A stretch of DNA of 64,000 nt from Halorientalis persicus (GTDB taxonomy: Archaea > Halobacteriota > Halobacteria > Halobacteriales > Haloarculaceae), in assembly GCF_900110215.1 (NCBI RefSeq), contig NZ_FOCX01000001.1, positions 204,882-268,881 of the forward strand. The letters run 5' to 3'. The notes beneath the pieces are model-generated. The model made no database searches and was not told where the DNA came from. It saw only the letters and a list, made by a program, of their open reading frames with translations. This document shows, in pieces, positions 17,948 to 27,011 of the stretch (position 1 is the first letter of the stretch; each line of letters opens with the position of its first letter). The position numbers were made by a program, and so were the translations under genes.

Positions 17948-18477
17948 TCGTTGACCTCCACGTCGTAAGCCGCCTCGACGTACGCGACCGCGTCGTCGGG
18001 GTTGAGTCGGTGGTTCGACGGGATCGACCGCGAGGCCTTGTCACGCTTTGCGACCCGGTAGCCCGGGCGCACCATGTTGACCGTGACGTCCAGCCCGTAG
18101 ATCCCGATGTTCGGGTCGTACTCCTGGCTCGGGAAGTCCGTGTGTTCCTCGACACCGAAACTGAAGTTGCCGGTGTCGTCGAACTGGGACGCCGAGAGGT
18201 CGACCAGCGGGATCGCCGTCTGGAGGAACTCGTCTGCCTCCTCGTCGCGAAGGGTGACCTTCGCGCCGATGGGGTCGCCCTGACGGATGTTGAACTCGCC
18301 GACGGTCTCCTTGGCCGTGGTCCGGACCGGCTGCTGGTCCGTGATCTCGGCGAGGATGTCCTCGCCGTTGGCCAGTTCGCGACCACCCTGCCCGACGCCC
18401 ATGTGGACGACGACCTTCTCGATGCGCGGTTCGCGCATCTCGTGGAAGTCGCCACCGGACTCAGTCTCGGAGCTCAT
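17944..18477 (-). CDS. rpl5: 50S ribosomal protein L5 (uL5)
   Basis: 177 residues starting [20 protein letters not shown]. It binds 5S rRNA and contacts the P-site tRNA. Core motifs [31 protein letters not shown] and [16 protein letters not shown] are present. Overlaps S4e and S14 by four bases each. Confidence 0.96.
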   Translation of the reverse strand: MSSETESGGDFHEMREPRIEKVVVHMGVGQGGRELANGEDILAEITDQQPVRTTAKETVGEFNIRQGDPIGAKVTLRDEEADEFLQTAIPLVDLSASQFDDTGNFSFGVEEHTDFPSQEYDPNIGIYGLDVTVNMVRPGYRVAKRDKASRSIPSNHRLNPDDAVAYVEAAYDVEVNE

Positions 18478-19178
18478 TCGTCATCACCCGTGAAGTTCTC
18501 GTCGATCACGACGACGTACTCCTCGACGGTCTCGAAACCGTCGCCGTCGTCCTGTTCGACGATGACGTTGTTCTCGGAACTGCCCGGCGTGATCTGGATC
18601 TCCTCGATCCGACCGATGTCACCGGCGTGTGCGCCGGCGACCGCCGTGACGAGTTCGCCTTCCTGGTAGGGGAAGTGGGCGACGATCTCGTCGTCGTCGT
18701 TGGCGACGACGATGGAGTCGTTGCCGCCGTACTCGCTGTCCTCGTCGACGGTCAGCGTCTGGCCGTCGTGCAGGGTCAGCTGTACCTCCCCACCGGGGAT
18801 GTGCTGTTTGTTGACGATCTTGCCCAGCTTCGAGCCCGCCGACTCCTCGTCGATGGGCGTCAGAGCGAGCCGTCCGCCCTTGCCGGGGAAGACGCGGTAA
18901 TACTCCTCGCGCTCGGTAAAGGCCAGGATGTCGAACATCCCGACCGGCCGTTCCTCGTCGGAGACCGCCTTGCCGTTGATCAGGACATTGTCCTGGTTGA
19001 GGGCGTAGCGGGCCTCCTTCCGGGAGTCGGCGTACTCGAGTACGTCCCGCAGGACGATCAGCAGAGGGACCCCTGCCTCGCCGTGCGGACCGGCATCTGC
19101 CTTCACGGTGAACGTCTCGGTCTTGCGCTCGACCGGCCAACTCTTGGGAACGGAGAGTCGTTTCTGATGTTTCGTCAT
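18474..19178 (-). CDS. rps4e: 30S ribosomal protein S4e (eS4)
   Basis: 234 residues starting [20 protein letters not shown]. An S4-like RNA-binding segment ([26 protein letters not shown]) is followed by a KOW region ([16 protein letters not shown]). This protein is found only in archaea and eukaryotes. The C-terminus is acidic. Overlaps L24 and L5 by four bases each. Confidence 0.96.
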   Translation of the reverse strand: MTKHQKRLSVPKSWPVERKTETFTVKADAGPHGEAGVPLLIVLRDVLEYADSRKEARYALNQDNVLINGKAVSDEERPVGMFDILAFTEREEYYRVFPGKGGRLALTPIDEESAGSKLGKIVNKQHIPGGEVQLTLHDGQTLTVDEDSEYGGNDSIVVANDDDEIVAHFPYQEGELVTAVAGAHAGDIGRIEEIQITPGSSENNVIVEQDDGDGFETVEEYVVVIDENFTGDDE

Positions 19179-19537
19179 GCGCTATCCGCCTCCGATTCGA
19201 GTCGCGCCTGCCGCCGGTCGTCGTCGAGATTGAGTGCCGTCACGCGGAGGTTCGACGCGTCCAGCGGACGGGGGACTTCCTCCCCGTCGGCCTTCTCTAG
19301 CGTCACGTCCTCGACGTGGACGACCTGATCGGTCAGGTCCACGGCGACGACTTCGGCTTCCTCGCCGGCGTGGTCGCCACGCAGGACCTCGACCGTGTCG
19401 CCCTCGTTGACGCGGACGTTTCGCTGGTCGTACTCCTCGCGGAGGTCGTCGGCCAGCGTCGACCGCACCTGCGAGTGGCGCTCGTGCAGCGGCGCGCGCT
19501 CGGTCTGGGTTCGCTGTTTGTGTGGTTGTCGTGTCAT
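19175..19537 (-). CDS. rpl24: 50S ribosomal protein L24 (uL24)
   Basis: 120 residues starting [20 protein letters not shown]. The KOW motif is [20 protein letters not shown]. It initiates large-subunit assembly near the 5' end of 23S rRNA. One base from L14 and a four-base overlap with S4e. Confidence 0.96.
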   Translation of the reverse strand: MTRQPHKQRTQTERAPLHERHSQVRSTLADDLREEYDQRNVRVNEGDTVEVLRGDHAGEEAEVVAVDLTDQVVHVEDVTLEKADGEEVPRPLDASNLRVTALNLDDDRRQARLESEADSA

Positions 19538-19538
19538 A

Positions 19539-19937
19539 CTAGACGATCATTGTCGCTGTGCTCGCGATGGAGCCGAACCGTTCGGCGACCTCGCGAGCGA
19601 TGGGACCCTTGATCTCGGTCCCGCGGGGTTCCTCGTTCTCGTCGATGATGACCGCCGCGTTGTCCTCGAACTTCACGCGCGTGCCGTCCGGCCGCCGGAT
19701 CGGCTTGCGCTGGCGGACGATCACCGCTTCGAGCACCTGGCGACGCATCTCCGGCGTCCCCTTGGTGACCGAGACGGTGATCTTGTCACCGAGGCCCGCC
19801 TTCGGGTGGCGGTTGATCGTCCCGGAGTAGCCCGAGATGCTCACCACCTTCAGCTGGCGTGCGCCCGTGTTGTCGGCACACGTGATCAGCGAGCCCTTCT
19901 CGAGGCCCTGGGTGACGTCGGCACCGAGTGCCTCCAT
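19539..19937 (-). CDS. rpl14: 50S ribosomal protein L14 (uL14)
   Basis: 132 residues starting [20 protein letters not shown]. The signature [15 protein letters not shown] and the [26 protein letters not shown] region are clear, ending with the conserved [11 protein letters not shown]. The start overlaps the S17 stop by one base; the upstream in-frame extension lies inside S17 and is rejected. Confidence 0.96.
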   Translation of the reverse strand: MEALGADVTQGLEKGSLITCADNTGARQLKVVSISGYSGTINRHPKAGLGDKITVSVTKGTPEMRRQVLEAVIVRQRKPIRRPDGTRVKFEDNAAVIIDENEEPRGTEIKGPIAREVAERFGSIASTATMIV

Positions 19938-20296
19938 CAGTCGCCACCTCCAGCTGCCGCCACCTCGGTGGCGTCCGCCGAAGCCACGCGTTCCACGACG
20001 ACGTGGCTTTTCGTCTTCGAGAGCGGTCGTGTCTCTGCGATACGGACCGTGTCGCCCACTTCCAGGTCCACGCACGGGGGTGCGTGAGCCGGGACGCGCG
20101 ACCGACGCTTCATGAATCGGTCGTACTTGGGCACCTTCACGTCGTACTCGCGTTCGACGATCACGGTCTTGTCCATGTCCGTGGAGGCGACCTCCCCTTC
20201 GAGCGTCTGCCCACGCACACTGAGTGTGCCGTGGAACGGGCAGTTCTCGTCGGAGCAGGCCTCCTCCGGCCGTTCTACGTTAAGTCCTAGCGCCAT
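19937..20296 (-). CDS. rps17: 30S ribosomal protein S17 (uS17)
   Basis: 119 residues starting [20 protein letters not shown]. The archaeal form has CxxxxCPFHG near the N-terminus, and the OB fold with [20 protein letters not shown] and [17 protein letters not shown]. Its start lies within the last ten bases of the Rpp29 gene. Confidence 0.96.
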   Translation of the reverse strand: MALGLNVERPEEACSDENCPFHGTLSVRGQTLEGEVASTDMDKTVIVEREYDVKVPKYDRFMKRRSRVPAHAPPCVDLEVGDTVRIAETRPLSKTKSHVVVERVASADATEVAAAGGGD

Positions 20297-20592
20297 TTCG
20301 AATCACCTGTTCGTTCCGTGCGCCGCGCAGGCCGCGCGACCAACTGTTCACCCTCGACGGTGACGACCTGCGTGTCGCCATCGTCCAGCGTGAACTCGAA
20401 CGTCGCGTCAGCCTTCGGCACCTGCCACACCCGCCGCTCACCGTTCGCGCTCCCCTCCACGGAGAGCGTCCGCGTCGTCTCCATGACGACCTCGCCGGCG
20501 ATGCCGACCAGGTCGGGGTTGGACGCGGCGACCACCCGAACCGGGCGGCCGATGAGTTCGTGTCGCGTGAGCGTCGCGGGTGTCAGTGGCAT
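20287..20592 (-). CDS. rnp1: Ribonuclease P protein component 1 (Rpp29/Pop4 family)
   Basis: 101 residues starting [20 protein letters not shown]. The Sm-like barrel shows [21 protein letters not shown] and [13 protein letters not shown], the family pattern (H-E-L-I-G, N-x-x-L-V-G-I-x-G). It joins Rpp21 and the RNase P RNA in tRNA 5' maturation. Its place between L29 and S17 is the standard archaeal arrangement. Length fits archaeal members. Confidence 0.93.
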   Translation of the reverse strand: MPLTPATLTRHELIGRPVRVVAASNPDLVGIAGEVVMETTRTLSVEGSANGERRVWQVPKADATFEFTLDDGDTQVVTVEGEQLVARPARRTERTGDSKWR

Positions 20593-20596
20593 CAGT

Positions 20597-20809
20597 CTAT
20601 TCCTCGTCCAGATCGCCTTCTTCCCGGCGAATCGTCTTCAGCCGGGCGATGGCTTTCCGGATCTCTTTGATCTCGCCTGGGTTCTCCGGGCGACCACCCG
20701 CGGCCTGGACGGCCTGGGTGTTCAGCAGTTCCGTCTCCAGATCCTCCAGTTCCGCTTCCCGTTCGGGAGGCGTCATGTCGCGGATCTCGTCGGGGTGCAG
20801 GATCGTCAT
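20597..20809 (-). CDS. rpl29: 50S ribosomal protein L29 (uL29)
   Basis: 70 residues starting MTILHPDEIRDMTPPEREAE. A helical hairpin with the ending PGEIKEIRKAIARLKTIRRE, the conserved L29 motif near the polypeptide exit site where signal-recognition particle docks. Overlaps S3 by four bases and precedes rnp1 by four. Confidence 0.95.
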   Translation of the reverse strand: MTILHPDEIRDMTPPEREAELEDLETELLNTQAVQAAGGRPENPGEIKEIRKAIARLKTIRREEGDLDEE

Positions 20810-21735
20810 TCGTCGTCACCCTCTTCGACGTCTTCGTCTTCCATCTCGTCCATCAGTTCCTCGGCTTCCGCCTCGGTCTCCTCGTCGACTTCCGACTCGA
20901 TGGCGTCGTCGAGTTCGTCGATGTCGACGTCGTCGGGTTCCTCGTCTGGAACCTCGACGTCTTCCTCGACGATCTCCTCGTCGACGACTTCCTCGACTGC
21001 TTCCTCGTCGGCTTCGTCGGCCTCCTCCGGCGGAGCCCCGGTTTCGGGCTCTGCCTCGGCCTCGCCTTCCTCGGGCTCGCCTTCCAGCAGTTCCTCGACG
21101 CTCTCGCCCTCGACGTCTTCGACGTAGTCCTCGACGTCCGCGTCCTCGTAGATGCGGAAGTCGTCGGGGAGCTGGGCGTTCGGCGGGATGATCTTCACGT
21201 CCACGCCGATCGTGCCGAGTTTCATGACTGCCGTACCCTGCCCGTGGTCGACGATCTCCTCTGCGGGCTCACCGTTGTGCTTGATGTAGCCACGGTTGAA
21301 CTTCTCCACGCGTGAGCGTGCGCCCGTGACTTTGCCCGAGAGGACGATTTCGGCCCCGAGTGCGCCGGCTTCCATGATCCGGTCGATCGTGGTGTGACCG
21401 GCCTTCCGGAAGTACCAGCCGCGTTCGAGGGCGTTGGCCAGGCGGTCGGCGACGATCCGGGCGTTCAGGTCCGGCTCCTCGACCTCCTGGACGTCGATCT
21501 GGGGGTCTTCGAGGTTGAACCGATCTTCGAGTTCGGTCGTGACCTTCCGGATGTTCTTCCCGCCCTTGCCGATGACCATGCCGGGCTTTTCGGCCTTGAG
21601 GACGATCTGGGTCCCCATCGGCGTCTTGGCGACGTCCATGCCGCCGTAGCCCGCACGGCCCAGCTCGTCGGCGAAGAACTCGTCGATCTGGGTCCGCTGG
21701 AGGCCGTCCTCGATGAACTGGTGTTCGTCAGCCAT
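20806..21735 (-). CDS. rps3: 30S ribosomal protein S3 (uS3) with long acidic tail
   Basis: 309 residues starting MADEHQFIEDGLQRTQIDEF. The KH domain has KPGMVIGKGGKNIRKVT, and the C-terminal S3 domain has GAEIVLSGKVTGARSRVEKF. From about residue 205 on there are roughly 100 residues made almost only of Glu, Asp, Ala, Val and Pro, a surface tail found in haloarchaeal S3. It lies at the mRNA entry channel. Overlaps L22 by one base and L29 by four. Confidence 0.96.
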   Translation of the reverse strand: MADEHQFIEDGLQRTQIDEFFADELGRAGYGGMDVAKTPMGTQIVLKAEKPGMVIGKGGKNIRKVTTELEDRFNLEDPQIDVQEVEEPDLNARIVADRLANALERGWYFRKAGHTTIDRIMEAGALGAEIVLSGKVTGARSRVEKFNRGYIKHNGEPAEEIVDHGQGTAVMKLGTIGVDVKIIPPNAQLPDDFRIYEDADVEDYVEDVEGESVEELLEGEPEEGEAEAEPETGAPPEEADEADEEAVEEVVDEEIVEEDVEVPDEEPDDVDIDELDDAIESEVDEETEAEAEELMDEMEDEDVEEGDDE

Positions 21736-22196
21736 CAGGCATCACCCTCCTGGAGGATCAGTTCGACGTCGACTTCCGGGGAGTTCCACTCCGTGGCCCG
21801 CCCCATCGCGCGGGGCTTGCGGCCGCGGGTCTCGCCGACCTTGTGGGCGGCGACGTGGATGATCTCCATGGTCTCACCGTCGTATCCCTGGTGGTCGGCG
21901 TTGCCGACCGCGTTCTCGAGCAGGTCGAGGAAAGCCTCGCTGGCCTTCTCCGGGAAGCGACCGGCGTCCCAGCCGTCGATGTCGTTGCGGTGACCGACGC
22001 CCGAGTTGTGAGATTTGAAGGGCACCGACTGCTCTTCGTTGACGACCGCTTCGAGGTACTCCTCGGCCTCGCCGGCGGTCATCCCCTTGATCTCGCGGGC
22101 GATGGCCTTGCTGTGCTTGTGGCTCATCTGCCGTTCCCGAAGCATGGCTTTCGCCGTGGTGTCCGGGTCCGGGTCGATTGAGTAGCTGATTCCCAT
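21735..22196 (-). CDS. rpl22: 50S ribosomal protein L22 (uL22)
   Basis: 153 residues starting MGISYSIDPDPDTTAKAMLR. The archaeal form contains EIKGMTAGEAEEYLEAVVN and the exit-tunnel hairpin VGETRGRKPRAMGRATEW. It sits three bases after S19. Confidence 0.96.
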   Translation of the reverse strand: MGISYSIDPDPDTTAKAMLRERQMSHKHSKAIAREIKGMTAGEAEEYLEAVVNEEQSVPFKSHNSGVGHRNDIDGWDAGRFPEKASEAFLDLLENAVGNADHQGYDGETMEIIHVAAHKVGETRGRKPRAMGRATEWNSPEVDVELILQEGDA

Positions 22197-22199
22197 GTG

Positions 22200-22622
22200 T
22201 TACTTGAGTGGCACGAACTTGGAGGATCGGGTCGCCCCGATCCCGGCCTGTCCGTGCTCGACGGATGTCCGTGTGAGCTGGAACTCGCCGAGGTAGTGGC
22301 CCAGCATCTCGGGCTCTATCTCGACGCGCTCGAAGCTCTGGCCGTTGTGGACGGCGAACGTGAGTCCGATCATCTCCGGCAGGATCGGCATATCCCGGAG
22401 GTGGGTGCGGATCGGATCGTTCGCGGTCTCCTCCTCACCGGCCTCGCGGGCCTCCTCGAGCAGCTGTTCTTTCTCGTAGGACAGGCCGCGCTGGATGCTT
22501 CGCCGCTGGCGTGCGGGGAGCAGTTCCGCGACCTCGTCGATGTCCATGTCCTGCAACTCCTCGAGACTGTGACCACGGTAGGAGAACTCTCCCTCGTGGC
22601 CGATCTGGTACTCCGAACTCAT
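22200..22622 (-). CDS. rps19: 30S ribosomal protein S19 (uS19)
   Basis: 140 residues starting [20 protein letters not shown]. The archaeal form with long N-terminal segment ([14 protein letters not shown]), the conserved [16 protein letters not shown] and the ending [20 protein letters not shown]. Located at the head of the small subunit. Four-base overlap with L2. Confidence 0.96.
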   Translation of the reverse strand: MSSEYQIGHEGEFSYRGHSLEELQDMDIDEVAELLPARQRRSIQRGLSYEKEQLLEEAREAGEEETANDPIRTHLRDMPILPEMIGLTFAVHNGQSFERVEIEPEMLGHYLGEFQLTRTSVEHGQAGIGATRSSKFVPLK

Positions 22623-23350
22623 TCAGAACCACCCTTCCCGCCGCGGCCGGTCTTCCGGGAGCTAATGTCCCCGACCTTCCGGCCCGGCGGCGCGTTCCGC
22701 GAGATGGACTTGGGCTTGCCGGGGTGCTGGCGACCGCCACCACCGAACGGGTGGTCGACGGCGTTCATCGCCACACCGCGGACGTTCGGCCACTTCGTCC
22801 CTCGCGCTTTCATCTTGTGGTACTTGTTGCCCGCTTTGACGTGGGGCTTCTCGGTCCGGCCGCCACCGGCGACGACCCCGATGGTCGCCCGGCAGTCCGG
22901 ATCGAGCCGCTTGATCTCCCCCGACGGGAGCTTCACCACCGCGACCGAGCGGTCGTGGGTCATCAGGTTGGCGGAGACGCCCGACGCACGGGCGAACTTC
23001 CCACCGTCACCGGGGTTGGCCTCGACGTTACAGACCGGGACCCCTTCCGGGATCTCGGCCAGGGGCATCGTGTTGCCCGGCTCGATAGCCGCGGAGATCC
23101 CGACCTGGATCTGATCGCCCAGGCCGATCCCTTCCGGCGCGAGCACGAGGCGCTGATCGCCGTCCTCGAACTCGACGGCCGCGACCGGCGCGCTGCGGGC
23201 CGGGTCGTGTTCGATGTCGACGACCGTGCCCGAGACGACGTCGGCGTCTTCGACCGTTCGGTGCGACAGGTCCGCCTTGTAGCGGTGCGACGGGGCCCGG
23301 AACGTCGGACCACCGCGACCGCGTCGTTGTCCCTGAATTCGTCGTCCCAT
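22619..23350 (-). CDS. rpl2: 50S ribosomal protein L2 (uL2)
   Basis: 243 residues starting [20 protein letters not shown]. The OB and SH3-like barrels are followed by the conserved rRNA-binding loop [20 protein letters not shown], whose histidine is near the peptidyl-transferase centre. Overlaps S19 by four bases and follows L23 by two. Confidence 0.97.
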   Translation of the reverse strand: MGRRIQGQRRGRGGPTFRAPSHRYKADLSHRTVEDADVVSGTVVDIEHDPARSAPVAAVEFEDGDQRLVLAPEGIGLGDQIQVGISAAIEPGNTMPLAEIPEGVPVCNVEANPGDGGKFARASGVSANLMTHDRSVAVVKLPSGEIKRLDPDCRATIGVVAGGGRTEKPHVKAGNKYHKMKARGTKWPNVRGVAMNAVDHPFGGGGRQHPGKPKSISRNAPPGRKVGDISSRKTGRGGKGGSE

Positions 23351-23352
23351 GG

Positions 23353-23607
23353 TCAGAACACCCCGATCCGGGAGGCGATCTCTTCGGCGTCGTCCTCCTC
23401 GGAGAGCGTCACCGTCGCCTTCTTCTCGCCTTTCATCGTGACCATCGTGTTCACGTCGACGATCGACACGTCGAACTGCCCTTCGATGGCCTCGGCGATT
23501 TCGTCTTTCCCCGCGCCGGAATCGACGATGAACTGGAGCTTGTTCTCGAAGTCCATCTTGTTCATCGCCTTCTCCGTGACGTGGGGGTACCGGAGGACCG
23601 AACTCAT
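23353..23607 (-). CDS. rpl23: 50S ribosomal protein L23 (uL23)
   Basis: 84 residues starting MSSVLRYPHVTEKAMNKMDF. PHVTEKAM is the family signature; the fold continues NKLQFIVDSGAGKDEIAEAI-like and VDVNTMVTMKGEKKATVTL. It forms part of the exit-tunnel docking site. Four-base overlap with L4. Confidence 0.96.
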   Translation of the reverse strand: MSSVLRYPHVTEKAMNKMDFENKLQFIVDSGAGKDEIAEAIEGQFDVSIVDVNTMVTMKGEKKATVTLSEEDDAEEIASRIGVF

Positions 23608-24347
23608 CGTTCGGCCACCTCCTCGAGCGCGCTCTCGGTCCAGACGGTGAGCCGGCCGGGCTGGCCGCCGGGCGCGAGGTCTTCCGCGTTGACCTCCCGA
23701 CCGGTCGTCACGTCCGCGCCCGCGAGGTTGCGGGCGGCACGCGAAGGCTCCTCGCTGGTGACGAACAGAATCGAGGACGGCCGACGGTACTTCCGGCCGC
23801 GGGTCTTCCCCTGACCGGCCTTGATCTTCGTCTCGTCGGCGCGCTCGATGTCGTCTTCGAGGCCCAGCGCCTCCAGCACGTCGACGACTTCCTGGGTCTT
23901 CTGGAGGTCCTCGAACTCGTCTGAGACGACCAGGGGCAGGTCGACGCTGTCGTCGAACTCGTGCCCGCGCTCGCGAACGGTCTCCTCGTCGGTCGTGGCC
24001 GCGACGGCCGACCGGACGGCGAGCTTGCGCTCCTTGTCGTTGATGTCTTGCGTGCGATCCTTCTCGGACTTCGGCGGGTGGGCCCGACGGCCGCTGACGG
24101 CCTGGGGCACGCGACGTGCCTTGCCACCCTCACGGGGGACGTGAGCCATACCGCGGCCGGAGCCGAAGGACTCGGCCGGCGTTCGCAGGCCGGCGTACTC
24201 GTCACTGCCGTAGTCCTGTTTCCGGTTTGCCTGGGCGGCCAGCACCGCCGACCGGATCAGGTCCGGTCGGAGCTGCGTGTCGAAGACCTCGGGGAGTTCG
24301 GCCTCCCCGTCTTCGTCGCCGTCCAGGGTGTGTACTGTCGCGTTCAT
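23604..24347 (-). CDS. rpl4: 50S ribosomal protein L4 (uL4)
   Basis: 247 residues starting MNATVHTLDGDEDGEAELPE. The internal tunnel loop has SFGSGRGMAHVPREGGKARR, and the helical core VAATTDEETVRERGHEFDD fits archaeal L4. Overlaps L3 and L23 by four bases each. Confidence 0.96.
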   Translation of the reverse strand: MNATVHTLDGDEDGEAELPEVFDTQLRPDLIRSAVLAAQANRKQDYGSDEYAGLRTPAESFGSGRGMAHVPREGGKARRVPQAVSGRRAHPPKSEKDRTQDINDKERKLAVRSAVAATTDEETVRERGHEFDDSVDLPLVVSDEFEDLQKTQEVVDVLEALGLEDDIERADETKIKAGQGKTRGRKYRRPSSILFVTSEEPSRAARNLAGADVTTGREVNAEDLAPGGQPGRLTVWTESALEEVAER

Positions 24348-25360
24348 CCTTGGTTACTCTCCTGAGACACGTAGCGCACCTCGGGATCGAGGCGCGGCTG
24401 GTCGTTCGGTCGGACCGCCGGGCGGAAGCGCAGGAGGCGCTTGTCCGGCCCCGGCAGCGAGCCCTTCACCAGCGCGTACGGCCCGTCGACCTCGCCGTAG
24501 TTGACGAAACCGCCGTCGACGGAGGGTTCGTCGCCCTCGCCCACGTCGATGAGCCGCTTGTTCAGCTCGGTCCGCTGGTGGTAGCCCATCTGCCCCTGCT
24601 GGGGGACGGTCGAGCGCACACGCGAGGGGTTCCACGGGCCGAGGTTACCGATCCGGCGCCGCCAGCCCTGGCGCTTGTGCTTGCCTTTCCGCTTTTGAAC
24701 GCCCCAGCGCTTGACGGGACCTTGCGTCCCTTTGCCTTTCGTGACGCCGGAGGCGTCCATGTACTCGCCGGCGCGGAACACGTCGTTCATGGCGTGTTCC
24801 CCGCCGTCGTCGACGAGGTCGAGCGCGAACTCGAGGCGGTCGGAAAGGGAGCCACCGCCGACGCGAGTCTCCATCACGTCGGGCTTTTTCTTGGGGACGC
24901 TGGGAACGGCGTCGGGGACCGAGTGCGTGATGACACGCACGTCCGCGAGGTCTCCGTTCTCCAGCGCGGTCTGTACTTCGTCGCGCGCGCCCTCGGCGTC
25001 GTGCTCGTCGGGCAGGTCCAGGGTCCGGTCGAGTTCCGGGTGGAACTCGTCGGTCCAGACCTCCGTGAGCGGTCGCTTGCCGTAGGGCGTGTCTTCGTAG
25101 GCTCGCACGGCGACGGCGCGCATCGGCGGCGTCTCGACGACGGTAACGGGCACCGTCTCCTCCATCCCCTCGCGCGGGGAGTCGGGCTCGTCGTTGATCA
25201 AAACGACGTGTGTCATGCCGGCCTTGTATCCGGCGAAGCCCTGGAGGCCCGGCTGTCCCTCGTCGTCGGGCCAGGTGTTGAAGCGCGGCACTTCACTGCC
25301 CGACCGCTTACGCGGGCCAAAGCCCAGCGAGCCTTTGCGTGGTCTGCTTGGTTGTGGCAT
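24344..25360 (-). CDS. rpl3: 50S ribosomal protein L3 (uL3)
   Basis: 338 residues starting MPQPSRPRKGSLGFGPRKRS. The archaeal form includes GITKGKGTQGPVKRWG-like VTKGKGTQGPVKRWGVQKRK, the RNA-reaching loop, and HKRQGWRRRIGNLGPWNPSR. It binds near the peptidyl-transferase centre and starts large-subunit assembly. It is seven bases after the SPOUT methyltransferase gene. Confidence 0.97.
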   Translation of the reverse strand: MPQPSRPRKGSLGFGPRKRSGSEVPRFNTWPDDEGQPGLQGFAGYKAGMTHVVLINDEPDSPREGMEETVPVTVVETPPMRAVAVRAYEDTPYGKRPLTEVWTDEFHPELDRTLDLPDEHDAEGARDEVQTALENGDLADVRVITHSVPDAVPSVPKKKPDVMETRVGGGSLSDRLEFALDLVDDGGEHAMNDVFRAGEYMDASGVTKGKGTQGPVKRWGVQKRKGKHKRQGWRRRIGNLGPWNPSRVRSTVPQQGQMGYHQRTELNKRLIDVGEGDEPSVDGGFVNYGEVDGPYALVKGSLPGPDKRLLRFRPAVRPNDQPRLDPEVRYVSQESNQG

Positions 25361-25367
25361 TCGTTGG

Positions 25368-26243
25368 TCACTCCGTGAGTGAGAGGCAGGTGAGCACGGC
25401 GAACATCGCTTCTTCCGTTCGCACGACCTCGCTGCCTTGATTCGGAACCGCGTTCAACCAGAGGTCGAACCGGGACCCATCCGGTTCGTCCGCGGGTAGA
25501 TCCGTCCGTTCTCGCTCGGTCTCTTCACCGCCCTCGTCGCCGCCCGGTGGGGCGACACCGAGTATCTCCGGCAGGCCGCGCTCGGGCGCTCCGAACGCGA
25601 CCGTCATGCCTCGCGGCCCCGTGTCGGCGACGATGTCGCCGAGACGGTCGACACTCAGCTGTTCGCCGTGCCGTGATGTGGCAAGGCGGACGCCGGCGTC
25701 GTCACGCGAGAGCTCCGTCGAGAGGTCCGACGCCTCGACGACGAATCCCGGTGGGGACTCGTCGACGAACTTGGCGCGGACCGGCCGTCGCGAAGAGACC
25801 CTGATGGATACGCGCTCCCCCTCGGCCACGCCCTCGTCGGGCATGGGGAGGGAGATCGGGTGTTGCAGTCCGCAATTGACCCGAACGCGTCCGTCAGATC
25901 CGACCTCGGTCACGATTCCCTGTCTTAACGACCCCGAATCGTCCGATCCGGAGCCGGTCCGTGAGGCGACGCGGAGCGGCGGCAGGACGCCCGCGTACTC
26001 TAATTCGTCCCGCTTGCCCCACGCCTCCTTTCGGAGGTACGGCGGCGTCGCGGCGTACCGCAGCACGGTTTCGACGAACCCGTCACCCCACCGGCCTTCG
26101 GCCCCGGAATCGGGGAAGACGACCAGACGATCGACCCGGAACACCGCCGCCGCGCGGGCGACGTAACCGAGTTTGCGAGTGGCCTCGCGTTTGTCCTCGG
26201 CTTCCCGGGTCAGCGATGACGGCACGAGTACGCTGACTGTCAT
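25368..26243 (-). CDS. SPOUT-family RNA methyltransferase (DUF171 / C9orf114-like)
   Basis: 291 residues if it starts MTVSVLVPSSLTREAEDKRE; an alternative start seven codons upstream is not needed. The open frame opens with the alpha/beta knot pattern (SVLVPSS, VARAAAVFRVDRLVVFPD), has an inserted OB-like barrel (GIVTEVGSDGRVRVNCGLQ through RVSSRRPVRAKF), and ends with the trefoil knot GMTVAFGAPERGLPEILG and NAVPNQGSEVVRTEEAMFAV, in which NQGSEVVR is the SAM-binding loop. This family, annotated as a putative rRNA uridine-N3 methyltransferase, commonly heads the archaeal ribosomal operon before L3. The substrate in this organism is not shown by the sequence. Confidence 0.85.
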   Translation of the reverse strand: MTVSVLVPSSLTREAEDKREATRKLGYVARAAAVFRVDRLVVFPDSGAEGRWGDGFVETVLRYAATPPYLRKEAWGKRDELEYAGVLPPLRVASRTGSGSDDSGSLRQGIVTEVGSDGRVRVNCGLQHPISLPMPDEGVAEGERVSIRVSSRRPVRAKFVDESPPGFVVEASDLSTELSRDDAGVRLATSRHGEQLSVDRLGDIVADTGPRGMTVAFGAPERGLPEILGVAPPGGDEGGEETERERTDLPADEPDGSRFDLWLNAVPNQGSEVVRTEEAMFAVLTCLSLTE

Positions 26244-26299
26244 GCCGTGACGCTTCCACGCCACGCCACTAGACTGTGCCGAATCTACTCTACTGCCAG

Positions 26300-26308
26300 G
26301 TTAAAAAG
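26300..26308 (-). promoter_or_regulatory. TATA-like box of the ribosomal protein operon
   Basis: On the minus strand CTTTTTAAC lies in a GC-rich background, about 57-65 bases before the methyltransferase ATG at 26243. A start 25-28 bases downstream of the box gives a leader of roughly 35 bases. It is the only strong TATA-like element before the roughly 14 kb operon. Confidence 0.6.
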
Positions 26309-26396
26309 ACCCCGCTTCGCGTGCGCGTTGAGTCGCGTTCACACGGGTCAGCGTTCAAGCAGGTTCGGGCCGAGCAGCGCGCCACACGCGCGACCA

Positions 26397-26404
26397 CTTA
26401 TGAT
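26397..26404 (+). promoter_or_regulatory. TATA-like box for the ASRT-like gene
   Basis: CTTATGAT lies 24-31 bases before the ATG at 26428, the distance expected for a leaderless haloarchaeal transcript. Confidence 0.5.
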
Positions 26405-26427
26405 GTCGGACGTGGAACCGCTATCCC

Positions 26428-26793
26428 ATGATCGGACGCACCCAGTGGGCCATTCCGGAGGGGTACATTCCCGAGACAAGCCACGGGCCGCTCGAACTGG
26501 AGAGCCACGAGACGATCTGCCTGCTGAACGCGACCGACGACGACGCCCACGTCGAGGTGACGGTGTACTTCGAGGACCGCGAGCCTGTCGGCCCCTACGA
26601 GGTGACCGTGCCCGCCGAACGGACGACACACGTCCAGTTCAACGAGTTCGAAGCGCCCGAGATCCCCCGAGGAGTGGCCTTCGCCAGCGTGATCGAGTCG
26701 GACCGGCCCGTCGTCTGTCAGCACACCCGACTGGACTCCCGGCAGGCCGAGAACGCGCTGTTGTCGACCGTGGCGTATCCGGGTGACGCGTAG
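26428..26793 (+). CDS. Sensory rhodopsin transducer-like protein (ASRT family)
   Basis: 121 residues, soluble. It aligns along its whole length with Anabaena sensory rhodopsin transducer as I remember it: IGRTQWAIPEGYIP, SHETICLLNATDDDAHVEVT, DREPVGPYEVTVPAERT, HVQFN and VVCQHTRLDSRQAENALLST. The fold is a beta sandwich that forms tetramers; in cyanobacteria it is released from the sensory rhodopsin in light. In most genomes with this family no partner rhodopsin is next to it, and none is in this window, so the name does not prove a photosensory role. Some reports link the family to sugar or DNA binding. It is transcribed away from the ribosomal operon. Confidence 0.9.
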   Translation: MIGRTQWAIPEGYIPETSHGPLELESHETICLLNATDDDAHVEVTVYFEDREPVGPYEVTVPAERTTHVQFNEFEAPEIPRGVAFASVIESDRPVVCQHTRLDSRQAENALLSTVAYPGDA

Positions 26794-26850
26794 GTCGCGT
26801 TCGGGACGGACTGGCACGCCGGCCGGCGGTTTCGAACCGATTCGGAAGCC

Positions 26851-26857
26851 TTATACC
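26851..26857 (+). promoter_or_regulatory. TATA-like box of tRNA-Gly
   Basis: TTATACC lies 37-43 bases before the mature 5' end of the tRNA, so transcription would begin about 15 bases upstream of it. This leaves a short 5' trailer for RNase P. Confidence 0.55.
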
Positions 26858-26893
26858 TTCCACCATGATTACTGTGTGATGTAGCGAAGTAGC

Positions 26894-26964
26894 GCGCTGG
26901 TGGTGTAGTGGTATCACAGGACCCTGCCACGGTCCTAACCCGAGTTCAAATCTCGGCCAGCGCA
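26894..26964 (+). tRNA. tRNA-Gly (GCC)
   Basis: 71 bases, folds completely. Acceptor stem GCGCTGG pairs with CCAGCGC (discriminator A at 26964); D arm GTG-TAGTGGTAT-CAC; anticodon stem GGACC/GGTCC with loop CTGCCAC giving anticodon GCC; T stem CCGAG/CTCGG with loop TTCAAAT. No CCA is encoded and no intron is seen. It lies alone between the ASRT-like gene and a convergent surface-protein gene. Confidence 0.97.
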
Positions 26965-26984
26965 TTTCTGTCGAGCGCAAATTC

Positions 26985-27011
26985 GTGAGCGACCGCTGTG
27001 TGGTCGCTCAC
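26985..27011. terminator. Perfect 10-bp hairpin between convergent genes
   Basis: GTGAGCGACC and GGTCGCTCAC flank a 7-base loop (GCTGTGT). The hairpin lies 20 bases after tRNA-Gly and about 80 bases past the 3' end of the convergent surface-protein gene, so it could stop or stabilise transcripts from either side. No U-run follows, so simple termination is not certain. Confidence 0.4.
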
